From NCBI GenBank assembly GCA_963704295.1, contig OY969884.1:2356001-2420000 (forward strand): a stretch of DNA of 64,000 nt, in the 5' to 3' direction. Numbering within the stretch: position 1 is the stretch's first letter; each line of letters opens with the position of its first letter. Shown here piece by piece: positions 1 through 7,844 of this stretch. The position numbers and the translations under genes are program-made. Source of the DNA: JACCVL01 sp963704295 (lineage in GTDB: Bacteria; Actinomycetota; Actinomycetes; Propionibacteriales; Nocardioidaceae). The notes beneath the pieces were generated by a model. It did not search any database and was not told where the DNA came from. It saw only the letters and a program-made list of their open reading frames with translations.

Positions 1-11
1 TCGTCGTCGCA

Positions 12-1031
12 GTGATCCGAGGCCGAGCCCCCGGCCGGGTGCGGCCGCTGCTCGCGGCCGCCCTGGCGGTGGTCACGCTGGCCGCGGTCGGCTGCACGTC
101 GACCGACGACCAGGTGGTGCGGGTGTACTCGGCACGCCACTACGACCTGGAGCGGGCCTTCCAGGAGTTCTCCGACGACACCGGCATCGACGTGGAGTTC
201 CTGTACGGCGACGACGCCGAGCTCCGGGAGCGGATCGAGGCCGAGGGCGAGGACACGCTGGCCGACGTCTACATGACCGTGGACGCCGGCAACCTGGCGC
301 TGGCGGCGGAGGAGGGCGTGTTCCAGCCGGTGCAGTCCGACGTGCTCGAGGCCGCGGTGCCGGCCAACCTGCGCGACCCGGAGGACCGGTGGTTCGGGCT
401 GGCCGAGCGGGCCCGCACGATCGTCTACGACCCGGACTCGGTCGACCCGACCGAGCTGTCGACGTACGAGGACCTGGCCGACCCGCGGTGGGAGGGCCGG
501 CTGTGCCTGCGCGGCGCCACCGAGACCTACACCCAGTCGCTGGTGGCGAGCATGATCGCCCGACTCGGCTACGAGGAGACCAGGCAGGTCGTCCAGGGTT
601 GGGTGGACAACGCGGAGATCTTCGGCAACGACGTCGACCTGCTGGAGAACATCGCCAGCGGCGACTGCGAGGTCGGGATCGCCAACCACTACTACCTCGC
701 CCAGCTGATCGACGCGGACCCCGACTTCCCGGTCCGCGTGTTCTGGGCGAACCAGCAGACCAGCGGCACGCACGTCAACGTCTCGGGCGCCGGGGTGACC
801 GCCGAGGCCGACGACCCCGACCTGGCCCGCGAGCTGCTGGAGTGGCTCGCGACCGACGGGCAGGAGGTCTTCACGGCCGGCAACTTCGAGTACCCCGTGA
901 ACCCCGACGTGCCACCGGTTCCGCTCGTCGCCGACCTCGGCTCCTTCCGGGCGGACCGGCTGCAGGCGGCCGAGCTCGGCACCTTCAACGCGGACGCGAT
1001 CCGGCTGATGGCGGAGACCGGCTATGAGTAA
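12..1031 (+). CDS. Iron(III) ABC transporter substrate-binding lipoprotein
   Basis: Solute-binding component of an FbpA/FutA-type ferric iron ABC importer, expected to bind Fe3+ outside the membrane and deliver it to the permease encoded next. Residues 1-27 show an Arg-rich start, a hydrophobic stretch and a lipobox ending L-A-A-V-G before Cys28, the predicted lipidated N-terminus. The mature part opens with a VRVYSARHYD-like strand typical of the family, and 339 residues is a normal length. The GTG at 12 is the first usable start; upstream sequence is missing, so a slightly earlier start cannot be excluded. The stop overlaps the permease start by 8 bases, suggesting coupled translation. Iron as substrate is inferred from the family and from the two-domain permease next door. 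Confidence 0.85.
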   Translation: MIRGRAPGRVRPLLAAALAVVTLAAVGCTSTDDQVVRVYSARHYDLERAFQEFSDDTGIDVEFLYGDDAELRERIEAEGEDTLADVYMTVDAGNLALAAEEGVFQPVQSDVLEAAVPANLRDPEDRWFGLAERARTIVYDPDSVDPTELSTYEDLADPRWEGRLCLRGATETYTQSLVASMIARLGYEETRQVVQGWVDNAEIFGNDVDLLENIASGDCEVGIANHYYLAQLIDADPDFPVRVFWANQQTSGTHVNVSGAGVTAEADDPDLARELLEWLATDGQEVFTAGNFEYPVNPDVPPVPLVADLGSFRADRLQAAELGTFNADAIRLMAETGYE

Positions 1032-2748
1032 CGCGCCCGCGGTGGCCGCGCCGGACGCCGCTCGCGGCGACGGGCCGGCGGCACCGCGCCGCACCCCGTG
1101 GCGACTGCGCCGGGACGGCCGCTGGGCGTGGCGCGCGGTCGTCGTGCTGGTGGCCGCGCTGGTGGTGGTGCCGGTCGGGCTGGTCGCGGTCAGCATCCTG
1201 ACGCCGACGCGGGAGGTGTGGTCGTTCTGGTGGGGCACCCAGCTGCCCGGGATGCTCGTCACCACGGTGGTCCTGCTGGTGGGGGTGATCGCCTGCACCC
1301 TGGTCCTGGGTGCCGGCCTGGCGTGGCTGGTCGGCCGCTACCGCTTCCCCGGCCAGCGCTGGTTCTCCTGGTTGCTGGTGCTGCCGCTCGCGGTGCCGTC
1401 GTACGTGCTGGGCTTCGTCTACCTCGGCCTGCTGGACCATCCCGGGCCGGTGCAGACGGCGCTGCGCGCGGTCTTCGGACCGGGGGTGTGGTTCGCGGAG
1501 ATGCGGTCGCTGCCGATGGCCGTGGTCGTCCTGTCGCTGGCGTTCTACCCCTACGTCTACCTGCTGGCGCGGGCCGCGCTGACCGAGCAGACCGCCGCCA
1601 CCTACGAGGCGGCGCGCGTGCTCGGACAGGGACCGCTGACCGCGGCCCGCAGGGTGGTGCTGCCGCTCGCCCGGCCGTCCCTGGCCGCCGGGGCCGCACT
1701 GGTCGCGATGGAGACGCTGACCGACTTCGCCACCGTGCAGTACTTCAACGTGCAGACGGTCTCGGTCGCGGTGTTCCAGATCTGGAACGGGATGTACGAC
1801 CGCGTCGCCGCCACCGAGATCGCCTCGCTGGTGCTGCTGTTCGCGATCGCGGTGATCGCCCTGGAGCGGCTGGCGCGCGGGCGGGCCCGCTTCCACCAGC
1901 GCGGCGGAGCCCGGACGGTCGAGCCGGTGTACTTGAGCGGACGCCGGGCGTGGGCGGCGACCGGCCTGTGCAGCCTGGTGGTCGGGGTGACGTTCGTCGT
2001 CCCGGTGGCCCAGCTGGTCGCCTGGTCCAGCGCCACGACCCTGTTCGACGCCGGCGGCGCACTGGACCCGCGCTACCTGACGTACCTGCTGAACAGCCTG
2101 ACGGTCGCCGGTCTGACCGCGCTTGCCTGCGCCGCGCTCGGCGTCCTGGTCGCCAGCGGGACTCGGCTCGGCGGCGGTGCCTCCACCCGACGGCTGGCCC
2201 GACTCGCGACCGTCGGCTACGCCGTGCCCGGCCCGGTGGTCGCCATCGGCGTGCTCGGCATGCTGGCCGCGGCCGACACCGCGCTCGACGCTGTCGGCTC
2301 GTCGTGGGGCGGAGTGCTGGTGACCGGGACGCTGGTGGGGCTGATCTATGCCTACGTCGTGCGCTTCCTGGCCCTCGCCTACAACAGTGTGGACGCCAGC
2401 CTGGAGAAGGTCGCCCCGTCGGTCACCGACGCGGCGCTCACCCTCGGCGCCACGCCCCGTAGCGTGGTCCGTCGGATCCACCTGCCGTTGGTACGGTCCG
2501 GAGTCGGCGTCGCGCTCGTGCTGGTTGCGGTGGACGCCCTCAAGGAGCTGCCGGTCGTGTTGCTGCTGCGACCGTTCGGCTTCGAGACGCTGGCGATCTG
2601 GGTCTACCAGCTCGCATCGGAGTCACGGTGGGAGCAAGCCGGTCTGCCCGCGCTGACGATCGTCGCGGTCGCGCTGGTCCCGGTCGTGCTGCTGTTCCGC
2701 AAGACGCTGCAGATGTCGCAGCCCGGCACCGGAGAGGAGCAGGGATGA
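1024..2748 (+). CDS. Iron ABC transporter permease (two fused membrane domains)
   Basis: Membrane channel of the importer, FbpB type. The 574-residue protein holds two homologous permease halves, each with about six membrane helices. Each half has an EAA-like loop that docks the ATPase: one near E-A-A-R-V-L-G-Q-G-P in the first half and one near D-A-A-L-T-L-G-A-T-P in the second. Fusion of the two halves is usual for ferric iron importers and separates them from sulfate or molybdate systems, which use single-domain subunits. It overlaps the binding-protein gene by 8 bases, and its TGA overlaps the ATPase ATG (ATGA), so the three genes form one tightly coupled operon. No regulatory region is visible because the operon start lies at the window edge. 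Confidence 0.87.
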   Translation: MSNAPAVAAPDAARGDGPAAPRRTPWRLRRDGRWAWRAVVVLVAALVVVPVGLVAVSILTPTREVWSFWWGTQLPGMLVTTVVLLVGVIACTLVLGAGLAWLVGRYRFPGQRWFSWLLVLPLAVPSYVLGFVYLGLLDHPGPVQTALRAVFGPGVWFAEMRSLPMAVVVLSLAFYPYVYLLARAALTEQTAATYEAARVLGQGPLTAARRVVLPLARPSLAAGAALVAMETLTDFATVQYFNVQTVSVAVFQIWNGMYDRVAATEIASLVLLFAIAVIALERLARGRARFHQRGGARTVEPVYLSGRRAWAATGLCSLVVGVTFVVPVAQLVAWSSATTLFDAGGALDPRYLTYLLNSLTVAGLTALACAALGVLVASGTRLGGGASTRRLARLATVGYAVPGPVVAIGVLGMLAAADTALDAVGSSWGGVLVTGTLVGLIYAYVVRFLALAYNSVDASLEKVAPSVTDAALTLGATPRSVVRRIHLPLVRSGVGVALVLVAVDALKELPVVLLLRPFGFETLAIWVYQLASESRWEQAGLPALTIVAVALVPVVLLFRKTLQMSQPGTGEEQG

Positions 2749-3782
2749 GCCCCGACGGCCCGGTTCTCGTGCTCCGCGACGTGTGCAAGCGCTTCGGCCC
2801 GGTGGTCGCGCTCGACGGGGTCAGCCTCGAGGTGGAGTCGTCCGAGCTGCTCGCCGTGGTCGGCCCGAGCGGGTGCGGCAAGTCCACGATGCTCCGCGCC
2901 ATCGCCGGTCTGGTCCGGGTCGACTCGGGACGCATCCTGGCCGGTCCGCACGAGGTGGTCGGGCCGACGACCTTCGTGCCCCCGGAGCGGCGAGCCGTCG
3001 GCGTGGTCTTCCAGGACCTGGCGCTGTTCCCGCACCTGGACGTGGCCGGCAACGTCGCGTTCGGGCTCGGCCGGCGGCTGCCCGACCGGGGCAAGCGGGT
3101 CCGCGAGGTGCTCGACCTGGTCGGCCTGGGCGGGCTGGACCGCCGCTACCCGCACGAGCTGTCCGGCGGCGAGCAGCAGCGGGTGGCGTTGGCTCGCGCG
3201 CTCGCACCGGGACCGGCCGTGGTCCTGCTCGACGAGCCGTTCTCGCACCTCGACCGCAACCTGCGCACCGTCGTCCGCGAGCACACCGTCGAGGTGCTGC
3301 GGGCCGCCGGTGCCACCGGCGTCTTCGTCACCCACGACCAGGAGGAGGCTCTCGCCGCTGGTGACCGGGTCGCGGTGATGCGGGCCGGCCGGCTGGAGCA
3401 GGTGGCCGCGCCCGAGGAGGTCTTCCACCACCCGTCCAGCCGATTCGTCGCCACCTTCCTCGGCGAGGCCGACTTCGTCCCCGGCCGGCGTACCGGGGAC
3501 CGGGTGCAGACGGTGTTCGGGTCGCTGCCGGTCACCGGGGCCGGCAGCGGGCACTGTCAGGTCATGCTGCGACCGCACGAGGTCGCCGTCGACGCCGACG
3601 CGGCGGGCACCGCAGTCGTCGTCCACACCGAGTTCCGGGGGGCGCTGGTGCTGCACCACGTCCGGCTCGCCGACGGCAGCATGCTGCGCGGGATGCGCCC
3701 GCACTCCTCGCCGCTGGTCCCCGGGACCGCGGTCCGAGTGCGGCCGGTGGTGGACCACCCGCTGACCGCGTTCGAGTGCTGA
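2745..3782 (+). CDS. Iron ABC transporter ATP-binding protein
   Basis: ATPase subunit (FbpC/PotA type) that powers the importer from the cytoplasmic face. Visible motifs are Walker A G-P-S-G-C-G-K-S-T at residues 40-48, a Q-loop (VVFQD), the signature LSGGEQQ, Walker B VVLLDEP and the switch His in VTHDQEEA. After the roughly 235-residue ATPase core comes a C-terminal TOBE-like extension, normal for this family. I chose the ATG at 2745 because it overlaps the permease stop (ATGA) and has a purine-rich GGAGAGGAGCAGGG just upstream; an in-frame start at 2628 would run inside the permease gene. Length is 345 residues. Confidence 0.88.
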   Translation: MSPDGPVLVLRDVCKRFGPVVALDGVSLEVESSELLAVVGPSGCGKSTMLRAIAGLVRVDSGRILAGPHEVVGPTTFVPPERRAVGVVFQDLALFPHLDVAGNVAFGLGRRLPDRGKRVREVLDLVGLGGLDRRYPHELSGGEQQRVALARALAPGPAVVLLDEPFSHLDRNLRTVVREHTVEVLRAAGATGVFVTHDQEEALAAGDRVAVMRAGRLEQVAAPEEVFHHPSSRFVATFLGEADFVPGRRTGDRVQTVFGSLPVTGAGSGHCQVMLRPHEVAVDADAAGTAVVVHTEFRGALVLHHVRLADGSMLRGMRPHSSPLVPGTAVRVRPVVDHPLTAFEC

Positions 3783-3792
3783 GGCGCCGGAC

Positions 3793-4320
3793 GTGACCGG
3801 GGGCGAGGACGCCTGCGCGCCGATCCGCACCGAGCGGCTCGACCTCGTGCTCCTCACCCGGGCCTGGGTGGACGCGTACGTCGAGGGCAGCCGGCTCCCG
3901 GACCTGGGGTTCCGCGACCCGGACGGGTTCGTCGGAGGCTCGGAGTACGTCGTGCACCTGCGGGCCGAGCAGCTGCGACACGCACCGGACCACGAACCGT
4001 GGCTGCTGCGCGCGATGGTCCTGCGCGCCGCCGGCACGGCCGTGGGCTACGCGAACTTCCACGCCCCGCCCGACGAGCGGGGCATGGTCGAGATCGGCTA
4101 CCAGGTCGTTCCGCGGCACCGCAGGCGTGGCTACGCCACCGAGGCGGCGCAGGGGATGTGGGGCTGGGCCGGCCGGCACGGTGCGCGGGTGCTCCGGGCC
4201 GCCATCGCCCCCGACAACGAGGCGTCGTTGGCCATGGTGGCCCGGGCCGGCTTCGTCCGCGTCGGCGTGCAGCAGGACGAGGTGGACGGCGAGGAACTCG
4301 TGTTCGAGCGCCCGGCCTGA
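3793..4320 (+). CDS. GNAT family N-acetyltransferase (RimJ/RimL-like)
   Basis: Predicted acetyl-CoA-dependent N-acetyltransferase of 175 residues. The fold is recognised from the opening I-R-T-E-R-L-D-L motif of RimJ/RimL proteins, the acetyl-CoA-binding loop R-H-R-R-R-G-Y-A-T-E-A near the middle, and the late A-P-D-N-E-A-S-L-A-M-V-A-R-A-G-F segment in which Asn helps bind the pantetheine arm. Translation starts at a GTG 10 bases after the ABC ATPase stop, so it may be the last gene of that operon, though no functional link to iron uptake is evident. Substrate unknown: protein N-termini, an antibiotic or a small amine are all possible for this family. Confidence 0.75.
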   Translation: MTGGEDACAPIRTERLDLVLLTRAWVDAYVEGSRLPDLGFRDPDGFVGGSEYVVHLRAEQLRHAPDHEPWLLRAMVLRAAGTAVGYANFHAPPDERGMVEIGYQVVPRHRRRGYATEAAQGMWGWAGRHGARVLRAAIAPDNEASLAMVARAGFVRVGVQQDEVDGEELVFERPA

Positions 4321-4327
4321 GCCGTCC

Positions 4328-4699
4328 TCACCACCCGTCGCCCAGCGCCATCCCGGCGACCACGGCGACCAGCCCGGCCGCGACGCTGAGCGCGACGTTG
4401 CCGATCGCCGCCAGCACTGCGCGCTCCTCCAGCAGGCGGACGGTCTCCCAGGTGAACGTCGAGAACGTCGTGTAGGAGCCGAGGAAGCCGGTCCCGACCG
4501 CGGTCAGCAGGAGCGGGTCGAATCCGAGCGGCTCGGCGCCGCCCATCAGCACGCCGAGCGCGAACGTCCCGGTCAGGTTGACCACCATCGTCCCCCAGGG
4601 CAGCAGCCACGGCGAGGACAGCTGCACCAGCTGGTCGACCAGGTGCCGGCTGGGTGCCCCCAGCGCGGAGCCGAGGGCCACCAGCAGCACGGTGGTCAC
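4328..4699 (-). CDS. crcB: Fluoride ion channel CrcB/FluC (second copy)
   Basis: Small four-helix membrane protein that exports fluoride as a dual-topology dimer. Hallmarks are W-G-T-M-V-V-N-L-T-G-T (the conserved G-T-x-x-x-N motif) and G-F-L-G-S-Y-T-T-F-S-T-F, which supplies the phenylalanine box residues that line the pore. Length, 123 residues, is typical. It is the last gene of a minus-strand crcB / DUF190 / crcB set and starts at an ATGA overlap with the DUF190 stop. Actinobacteria often carry two adjacent, diverged crcB copies that form heterodimers in the membrane; that is the likely arrangement here. It runs convergently into the acetyltransferase gene, with 7 bases between the stops. 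Confidence 0.88.
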   Translation of the reverse strand: MTTVLLVALGSALGAPSRHLVDQLVQLSSPWLLPWGTMVVNLTGTFALGVLMGGAEPLGFDPLLLTAVGTGFLGSYTTFSTFTWETVRLLEERAVLAAIGNVALSVAAGLVAVVAGMALGDGW

Positions 4700-5049
4700 C
4701 GCGCCCCCGGCTCGGGATCCGGGTCGGCGTACCCGATCGTGTCGACGTCGTCGAGGATCACCAGACCGCCGGTGAGCAGCTCGTCGAGCGTCGGCAGGAA
4801 GGCGTCGATCCGCTCCCGCGAGTCGACGATGACCACCGCGACCGGCAGGTCCTCGGACAGGCTGAGCACCCGGCTGGTGTGCACCCGCCGCCCGGCGCCG
4901 AACCCCTCCAACCCCCGGAAGACCGACGCGCCGGCGAGACCGGCCGTGTGCGCCCGGTGCACGATCTCGGTGGACAGCGGCCGGTGGTGCCAGTGATCGG
5001 ACTCGCCGACCAGGACGGTCAGCCGGCGCGCGGGCTGGCGCGTCCTCAT
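4696..5049 (-). CDS. DUF190 family protein (PII-like) between two crcB genes
   Basis: 117-residue soluble protein of the DUF190 family, small proteins with a PII-like ferredoxin fold. Supporting features are the L-T-V-L-V-G-E-S-D start of the first strand, the R-G-L-E-G-F-G segment typical of the family, and V-V-I-V-D-S-R-E-R in the second half. It lies between two fluoride channel genes with 4-base ATGA overlaps on both sides (5046-5049 and 4696-4699), so all three are probably made in fixed ratio. The recurrent link with crcB suggests a role in regulating fluoride export, perhaps by binding a nucleotide or the channel; that is inference. The ATG at 5049 was chosen for the overlap; a longer reading upstream would run inside crcB. 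Confidence 0.8.
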   Translation of the reverse strand: MRTRQPARRLTVLVGESDHWHHRPLSTEIVHRAHTAGLAGASVFRGLEGFGAGRRVHTSRVLSLSEDLPVAVVIVDSRERIDAFLPTLDELLTGGLVILDDVDTIGYADPDPEPGAR

Positions 5050-5474
5050 CGGCTGCTCCCTCGCCCGCGTGTCGCGCTCACGGTCGCCCGCCCGAGCAGC
5101 AGCCCGGCGCCGGTGGCGAGCAGCCCGGCGAGCAGGCTCCCGACCAGGTACGCCGTGCCCGTCACCGCCGCTCCCGCCGACATCAGCTGCTGCACCTCGG
5201 CCAGCCAGGTGCTGAACGTGCTGAACGAGCCCAGGAACCCGATCGCCGCGAACGGGCGGAGGTGACGGTGCACGGGCCAGACGTCGAGCACCAGCACGAG
5301 CAACCACCCGAGCACCAGGGCGGCGCTGACGTTGGCCGCGAAGGTGCCCCACGGCACCTCGCCGGCCCGGTGCGGCAGTGCCTGCTCGACGGCGTGGCGG
5401 GCGACGCCGCCGAGGGCTCCGCCGGCCGCGACCGCGACCAGCGCACCGGGTCGCGGCGCGAGGCGGGAGGTCAC
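5046..5474 (-). CDS. crcB: Fluoride ion channel CrcB/FluC (first copy)
   Basis: Fluoride exporter subunit of 142 residues with about four membrane helices. Diagnostic segments are W-G-T-F-A-A-N-V-S-A-A (the G-T-x-x-x-N motif) and G-F-L-G-S-F-S-T-F-S-T-W (pore phenylalanines). It differs clearly in sequence from the second crcB 350 bases downstream, as expected for a heterodimer partner. The stop overlaps the DUF190 start. Only 10 bases separate it from the upstream CBS-domain gene, so all four genes may share the promoter in front of the CBS gene. I looked for a fluoride riboswitch in front of this gene and of the CBS gene and saw none. Confidence 0.88.
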   Translation of the reverse strand: MTSRLAPRPGALVAVAAGGALGGVARHAVEQALPHRAGEVPWGTFAANVSAALVLGWLLVLVLDVWPVHRHLRPFAAIGFLGSFSTFSTWLAEVQQLMSAGAAVTGTAYLVGSLLAGLLATGAGLLLGRATVSATRGRGSSR

Positions 5475-5484
5475 GTCGTCGTGG

Positions 5485-5919
5485 CTACTGGCTGCCGGCG
5501 ACGTACTTGTTCAGCTGGTCGCGCTCGAACTCCAGCTCGCCGATCCGGGTCTTCACGGCGTCCCCGATGCTCACCAGGCCGCGCAGCTGGCCGTCGACGA
5601 CGACCGGCACGTGCCGGATCCGGCGCACCGTCATCTGCCGCATCAGGTCGTCCAGGCTGTCACCGGGCTCGCACACGTGCACGTCGGTGGTCATGATCGA
5701 GTCCACCGCGGCGTCGAGCACCTCCGGCCCGTCGGCGAGTCGCCGCACCACGTCACGCTCGGACACGATCCCGTCGACCCGGTCGCCGTCGGCGCTGACC
5801 ACCAGCGCACCCACGTTGTGCTCGGCGAGCGTGCTCAACAGCTCGCGGACGGTAGCGGCCGGAGCGATGGTCAGCACCGGTCCCTCGGGCTTGCCCGCCA
5901 GGACGTCCTTGATCCGCAT
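5485..5919 (-). CDS. CBS domain protein (two CBS motifs)
   Basis: 144-residue cytoplasmic protein consisting of a tandem CBS pair, a module that binds adenosyl ligands such as AMP, ATP or S-adenosylmethionine. The first motif covers roughly residues 8-62 (ending G-I-V-S-E-R-D-V-V-R) and the second roughly 74-128 (R-R-I-R-H-V-P-V-V-V-D-G-Q-L-R-G-L-V-S-I, typical CBS wording). No other domain is attached, so it probably acts by binding a partner or as an energy sensor. It resembles hypoxic-response type CBS proteins of actinobacteria. The start at 5919 lies 6 bases from a TAGCCT box, suggesting a leaderless message that may continue into the crcB genes. Confidence 0.8.
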   Translation of the reverse strand: MRIKDVLAGKPEGPVLTIAPAATVRELLSTLAEHNVGALVVSADGDRVDGIVSERDVVRRLADGPEVLDAAVDSIMTTDVHVCEPGDSLDDLMRQMTVRRIRHVPVVVDGQLRGLVSIGDAVKTRIGELEFERDQLNKYVAGSQ

Positions 5920-5925
5920 ACGGTG

Positions 5926-5931
5926 AGGCTA
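5926..5931 (-). promoter_or_regulatory. -10 box (TAGCCT) of a leaderless start, CBS gene
   Basis: TAGCCT on the minus strand ends 6 bases before the ATG at 5919, with no ribosome-binding sequence between. This spacing places transcription start at or beside the start codon. Read from sequence; not proven. Confidence 0.45.
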
Positions 5932-5985
5932 GTCCCGGGCCGACGGCGCGGCCAGAGCCCATCGGCGGGCTGGCAGCATTGCTCC

Positions 5986-6786
5986 GTGACCGCTTCCTCG
6001 CCGGCCGAGGCCGACCTCGTCGCCCCGTCGCTGCGGCAGCGGCTCGCGGGTGCCGCGGACACCGGTCATCTGGCCGGCGCCGCCGGCCCGGCCACGGCGT
6101 TCGGCGTGCTGGCCTGGATCAGTCTGGTGCTCGTGCTGGACGCGGACGGGTCGCTCTGGCTGCAACGCGGGCTGGGCCTGCTCACCTGGGCGTTGCTGGT
6201 GCTGATGCTGCGCGCGGAGGTGCCGCTGGTCCGGGTGCAGACCGGCGTCGTCGTGGTGCTCGCCACCGCCGTCGAGTACACCTTCTCGCCGCTGCTCGAG
6301 GTCTACACCTACCGCTTCGACAACGTCCCGGCCTACGTCCCCCCGGGGCACGGGCTGGTCTATCTGGCCGCCCTGGCGCTCGGCCGGTCGATGCTGGTGC
6401 GAGCGCACCTGCGGGTGTGCACCGCGCTCGTCCTGGTGGTCGGCGGTGCCTGGGCGCTCTACGGCGTGACCCTGGCCGCCCGGCCGGACGGGTTGGGGCT
6501 GTTCTGGTTCTGCTGCCTGGCCGGCTTCCTCGGGTGGGGGCCGTCCCGGCCGCTGTACGTCGGTGCGTTCGTCGTGGTGTCGTATCTCGAGATCGTCGGC
6601 ACCGCGCTCGGCACCTGGGAGTGGCAGCCGGAGAGCCCGTTCGGCCTGGTCAGTGTCGGCAACCCGCCCTCGGGCGCGGCCGGGGGCTATGGCTGGTTCG
6701 ACCTGTTCGCGCTGCTCGCGGCGGCGCCGCTGCTCGCCCACTGGCGGGCCTGGCGAGCACCCGCCGGTGCCGGCGACCGGCTGTAG
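5986..6786 (+). CDS. Multi-pass membrane protein of unknown function
   Basis: I do not recognise a named family. The 266-residue protein has about eight hydrophobic segments, starting after a charged N-terminal stretch of some 25 residues. A conserved-looking loop (Y-T-F-S-P-L-L-E-V-Y-T-Y-R-F-D-N-V-P) and a second one rich in Pro, Gly and Trp (G-T-W-E-W-Q-P-E-S-P-F-G) lie between helices, which suggests a structured extracytoplasmic face rather than a simple transporter repeat. The GTG at 5986 is chosen because it precedes the first hydrophilic segment; the frame stays open upstream, but that part would overlap the divergent CBS gene. It could be a polyprenyl or carotenoid-type membrane enzyme; I cannot support that from the sequence. 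Confidence 0.6.
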   Translation: MTASSPAEADLVAPSLRQRLAGAADTGHLAGAAGPATAFGVLAWISLVLVLDADGSLWLQRGLGLLTWALLVLMLRAEVPLVRVQTGVVVVLATAVEYTFSPLLEVYTYRFDNVPAYVPPGHGLVYLAALALGRSMLVRAHLRVCTALVLVVGGAWALYGVTLAARPDGLGLFWFCCLAGFLGWGPSRPLYVGAFVVVSYLEIVGTALGTWEWQPESPFGLVSVGNPPSGAAGGYGWFDLFALLAAAPLLAHWRAWRAPAGAGDRL

Positions 6787-6790
6787 CGGT

Positions 6791-7693
6791 TCACTCGGCG
6801 CGGGGGTCGTCCTCCGAAACGTCACCCCGCGGGTCGCGTCGGCGGGCAGCCAGCTCGTGCAGGCTGCCGCCGCCGTTGCCCTCGGCCAGCGCGCCGTCGT
6901 CGTCGGGGAAGTGGCCGACGAAGGCCATCGCCGCGTCGTGCAGCCGGCCGTTGGTGGACAGCGCGTTGCGCCCGAGCGGCCCGGCTCGGCCGTCCAGCCC
7001 GGAGAACCGGCCGCCCGCCTCGGTGACGACGACGGCCATCGCGGCCATGTCGTGCAGCGCCAGCTCCGGCTCGGCGGCGATGTCGACGGCCCCCTCCGCG
7101 ACCAGCACGTGCGACCAGAAGTCACCGTATGCACGGCTGCGCCAGCAGCGGCGGGTCAGCGCCAGCACCGCGTCCAGCCGACCGATCTCGTCCCACCCGG
7201 CGAGCTCGGAGTAGGAGAACGAGGCGTCCTCGATCTCGGCGACGTCGGAGACCCGGCACGGTTTGGCGTTCAGCAGCGATTTGCCCGTCCAAGCGCCCTC
7301 GCCGCTCGCCGCCCACCAGCGCCGGCTGAGCGCCGGGGCGGAGACGCAGCCCACCACGACCTCGTCCTCCTCCATCAACGCGATCAGGGTGGCCCACACC
7401 GGCACGCCGCGCACGTAGTTGTGGGTGCCGTCGATCGGGTCGACCACCCAGCGCCGGGACCCCCAGCCGGTCGACCCCGCCTCCTCCCCGAGCACCGCGT
7501 CGCGGGGGCGGGCTCGCGACAGCGTCCGGCGGATGCCGTCCTCCACGCTGCGGTCGGCGTCGGAGACCAGCGTCGAGTCCGGCTTGGTGGACACGTGCAG
7601 GTCCACCGAGCGGAACCGTTCCATGGTGAGCGAGTCGGCGTCGTCCGCGAGCACGTGCGCGAGCCGGAGGTCGTCGGTGTGCGTGCGAGCCAT
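6791..7693 (-). CDS. hisN: Histidinol-phosphatase / inositol-monophosphatase family enzyme
   Basis: Mg2+-dependent phosphatase of the inositol monophosphatase superfamily, 300 residues. The metal site is visible: G-E-E-A-G supplies the first Glu, W-V-V-D-P-I-D-G-T is the signature Asp-Pro-Ile-Asp-Gly-Thr motif, and L-H-D-M-A-A near the C-terminal third gives the last Asp. In actinobacteria the HisN subgroup of this fold dephosphorylates L-histidinol phosphate in histidine synthesis; the sequence resembles that subgroup more than inositol phosphatases, but the substrate is inferred. The ATG at 7693 lies 7 bases after a TAGCCT box, so it is probably leaderless. The C-terminal tail (about 25 residues, Arg/Asp/Gly rich) looks disordered. 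It is convergent with the membrane protein gene, 4 bases apart. Confidence 0.8.
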   Translation of the reverse strand: MARTHTDDLRLAHVLADDADSLTMERFRSVDLHVSTKPDSTLVSDADRSVEDGIRRTLSRARPRDAVLGEEAGSTGWGSRRWVVDPIDGTHNYVRGVPVWATLIALMEEDEVVVGCVSAPALSRRWWAASGEGAWTGKSLLNAKPCRVSDVAEIEDASFSYSELAGWDEIGRLDAVLALTRRCWRSRAYGDFWSHVLVAEGAVDIAAEPELALHDMAAMAVVVTEAGGRFSGLDGRAGPLGRNALSTNGRLHDAAMAFVGHFPDDDGALAEGNGGGSLHELAARRRDPRGDVSEDDPRAE

Positions 7694-7700
7694 GGTCGAG

Positions 7701-7706
7701 AGGCTA
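7701..7706 (-). promoter_or_regulatory. -10 box (TAGCCT) of a leaderless start, hisN
   Basis: TAGCCT on the minus strand, 7 bases from the hisN ATG at 7693. No purine-rich ribosome-binding site fits between them. Confidence 0.45.
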
Positions 7707-7844
7707 TCCCGCGACCGGGGTCTGCCCTTTCGGGCAAGGCGGCGGCGATTCGCGACGGCCGTCCCGCGCCGCGGCCTAGTGTCGAAGGCGCGTCGACGCG
7801 GGCCCCGTCGATGGGCGGCCGCAAGCGACGGGCCTGGAGGCGCC

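Noticed and set aside
5475..5985. Fluoride riboswitch in front of the crcB genes
   Set aside because: Neither the 10-base gap before crcB nor the region before the CBS gene shows the conserved pseudoknot segments.
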